Of a stretch of 64,000 nt of DNA, positions 63,928 through 64,000 are shown one piece after another (the stretch's first letter is position 1; each line of letters starts with the position of its first letter). The notes below the pieces were generated by a model. That model had not been told where the DNA came from. It saw nothing but the letters and a program-made list of their open reading frames with translations, and did not search any database. Origin of the DNA: Trinickia sp. Y13 (GTDB taxonomy: Bacteria; Pseudomonadota; Gammaproteobacteria; Burkholderiales; Burkholderiaceae); contig NZ_JAKWFK010000007.1 in the NCBI RefSeq assembly GCF_029522115.1, positions 1 to 64,000 on the forward strand, read 5' to 3'. The position numbers were made by a program, and so were the translations under genes.

Positions 63928-63968
63928 GTCTAGGATGCGCGGGCCGTCGCAGCTTGACGAACGTCAAG
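63928..63968 (-). promoter_or_regulatory. FNR/ANR-type promoter of the hydrolase gene
   Basis: TTGACGTTCGTCAA (minus strand, 63968-63955); -10-like TAGACT at 63933-63928, close to the right edge of the window. Confidence 0.76.
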
Positions 63969-64000
63969 AGAAGCCGTGCGCAGCCGACGCCTCGTCGCGG

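Overview
The window is high-GC DNA from the Burkholderiaceae, probably Paraburkholderia, Trinickia or a close relative. The signs are the gene content (CdiA C-terminal toxin plus immunity gene, small Burkholderia-type conserved proteins, a low-oxygen regulon like the lxa locus of Burkholderia cenocepacia) and the strong GC bias at third codon positions, which creates long antisense open frames. No rRNA, tRNA, CRISPR array or intact insertion sequence was seen.

Layout. (1) 1-4.0 kb is recombined accessory DNA. It holds mobile-element debris, a SymE-like toxin, an immunity gene and the 3' part of a cdiA gene, whose upstream end is joined in frame to the first 40 codons of a glyoxalase-family gene and interrupted by one amber codon. 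(2) 4.2-13.0 kb holds an alpha/beta hydrolase and, on the minus strand, a tight ten-gene operon. Its core resembles the aryl-polyene type II machinery: ACP, two hotdog dehydratases, ketosynthase, chain-length-factor-like protein and ketoreductase. Fused onto it are a ferritin-like diiron protein, an ABM/DUF3291-like protein, a PaaK-type adenylating enzyme and a four-histidine carotenoid-cleavage oxygenase. This combination is the best candidate here for an undescribed biosynthetic system. (3) 13.7-27.4 kb is mostly ordinary metabolism: VOC protein, MFS transporter, 3-oxoadipate lactonase-like hydrolase, folE, PAP2 phosphatase, a coupled cysE-araC-eamA set, an SDR, ketoglutarate-semialdehyde dehydrogenase and an NRAMP transporter.

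(4) 27.6-32.2 kb is a haem-copper oxidase cluster: coxB, ctaD, ctaG and a tri-haem cytochrome c. coxB carries a frameshift and has lost its CuA half, with what remains running directly into ctaD. (5) 32.7-34.7 kb has cobB and bluB (cobalamin synthesis), followed by a short H-NS-family protein. (6) 35.8-40.3 kb is one very large double hybrid histidine kinase. (7) 40.8-64 kb begins with a WrbA-like protein. From 42.0 kb on, it is a block of nine transcription units, each preceded by an FNR/ANR-type site (TTGAC-N4-GTCAA or a near match) and a -10-like hexamer at the same spacing. The products are a secreted protein, PEP synthase, an FMN nitroreductase with an ACP-FAAL-acyltransferase fusion, a zinc-ribbon protein, a polysaccharide deacetylase/glycosidase/AmiE-NamZ fusion set, B12-dependent ribonucleotide reductase, two BON proteins, FtsH, PfkB and Lon-like proteases, and a small hydrolase. 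Together they read as an oxygen-limitation survival regulon: oxygen-independent DNA precursor synthesis, glycolysis control, protein quality control, envelope maintenance and muropeptide scavenging.

Eight copies of a 22-bp motif (GCTCCCGAAA, three variable bases, CTCACCTTT) lie in three long intergenic gaps (25.8, 35.6 and 41.8 kb). No function can be assigned to them from sequence alone.
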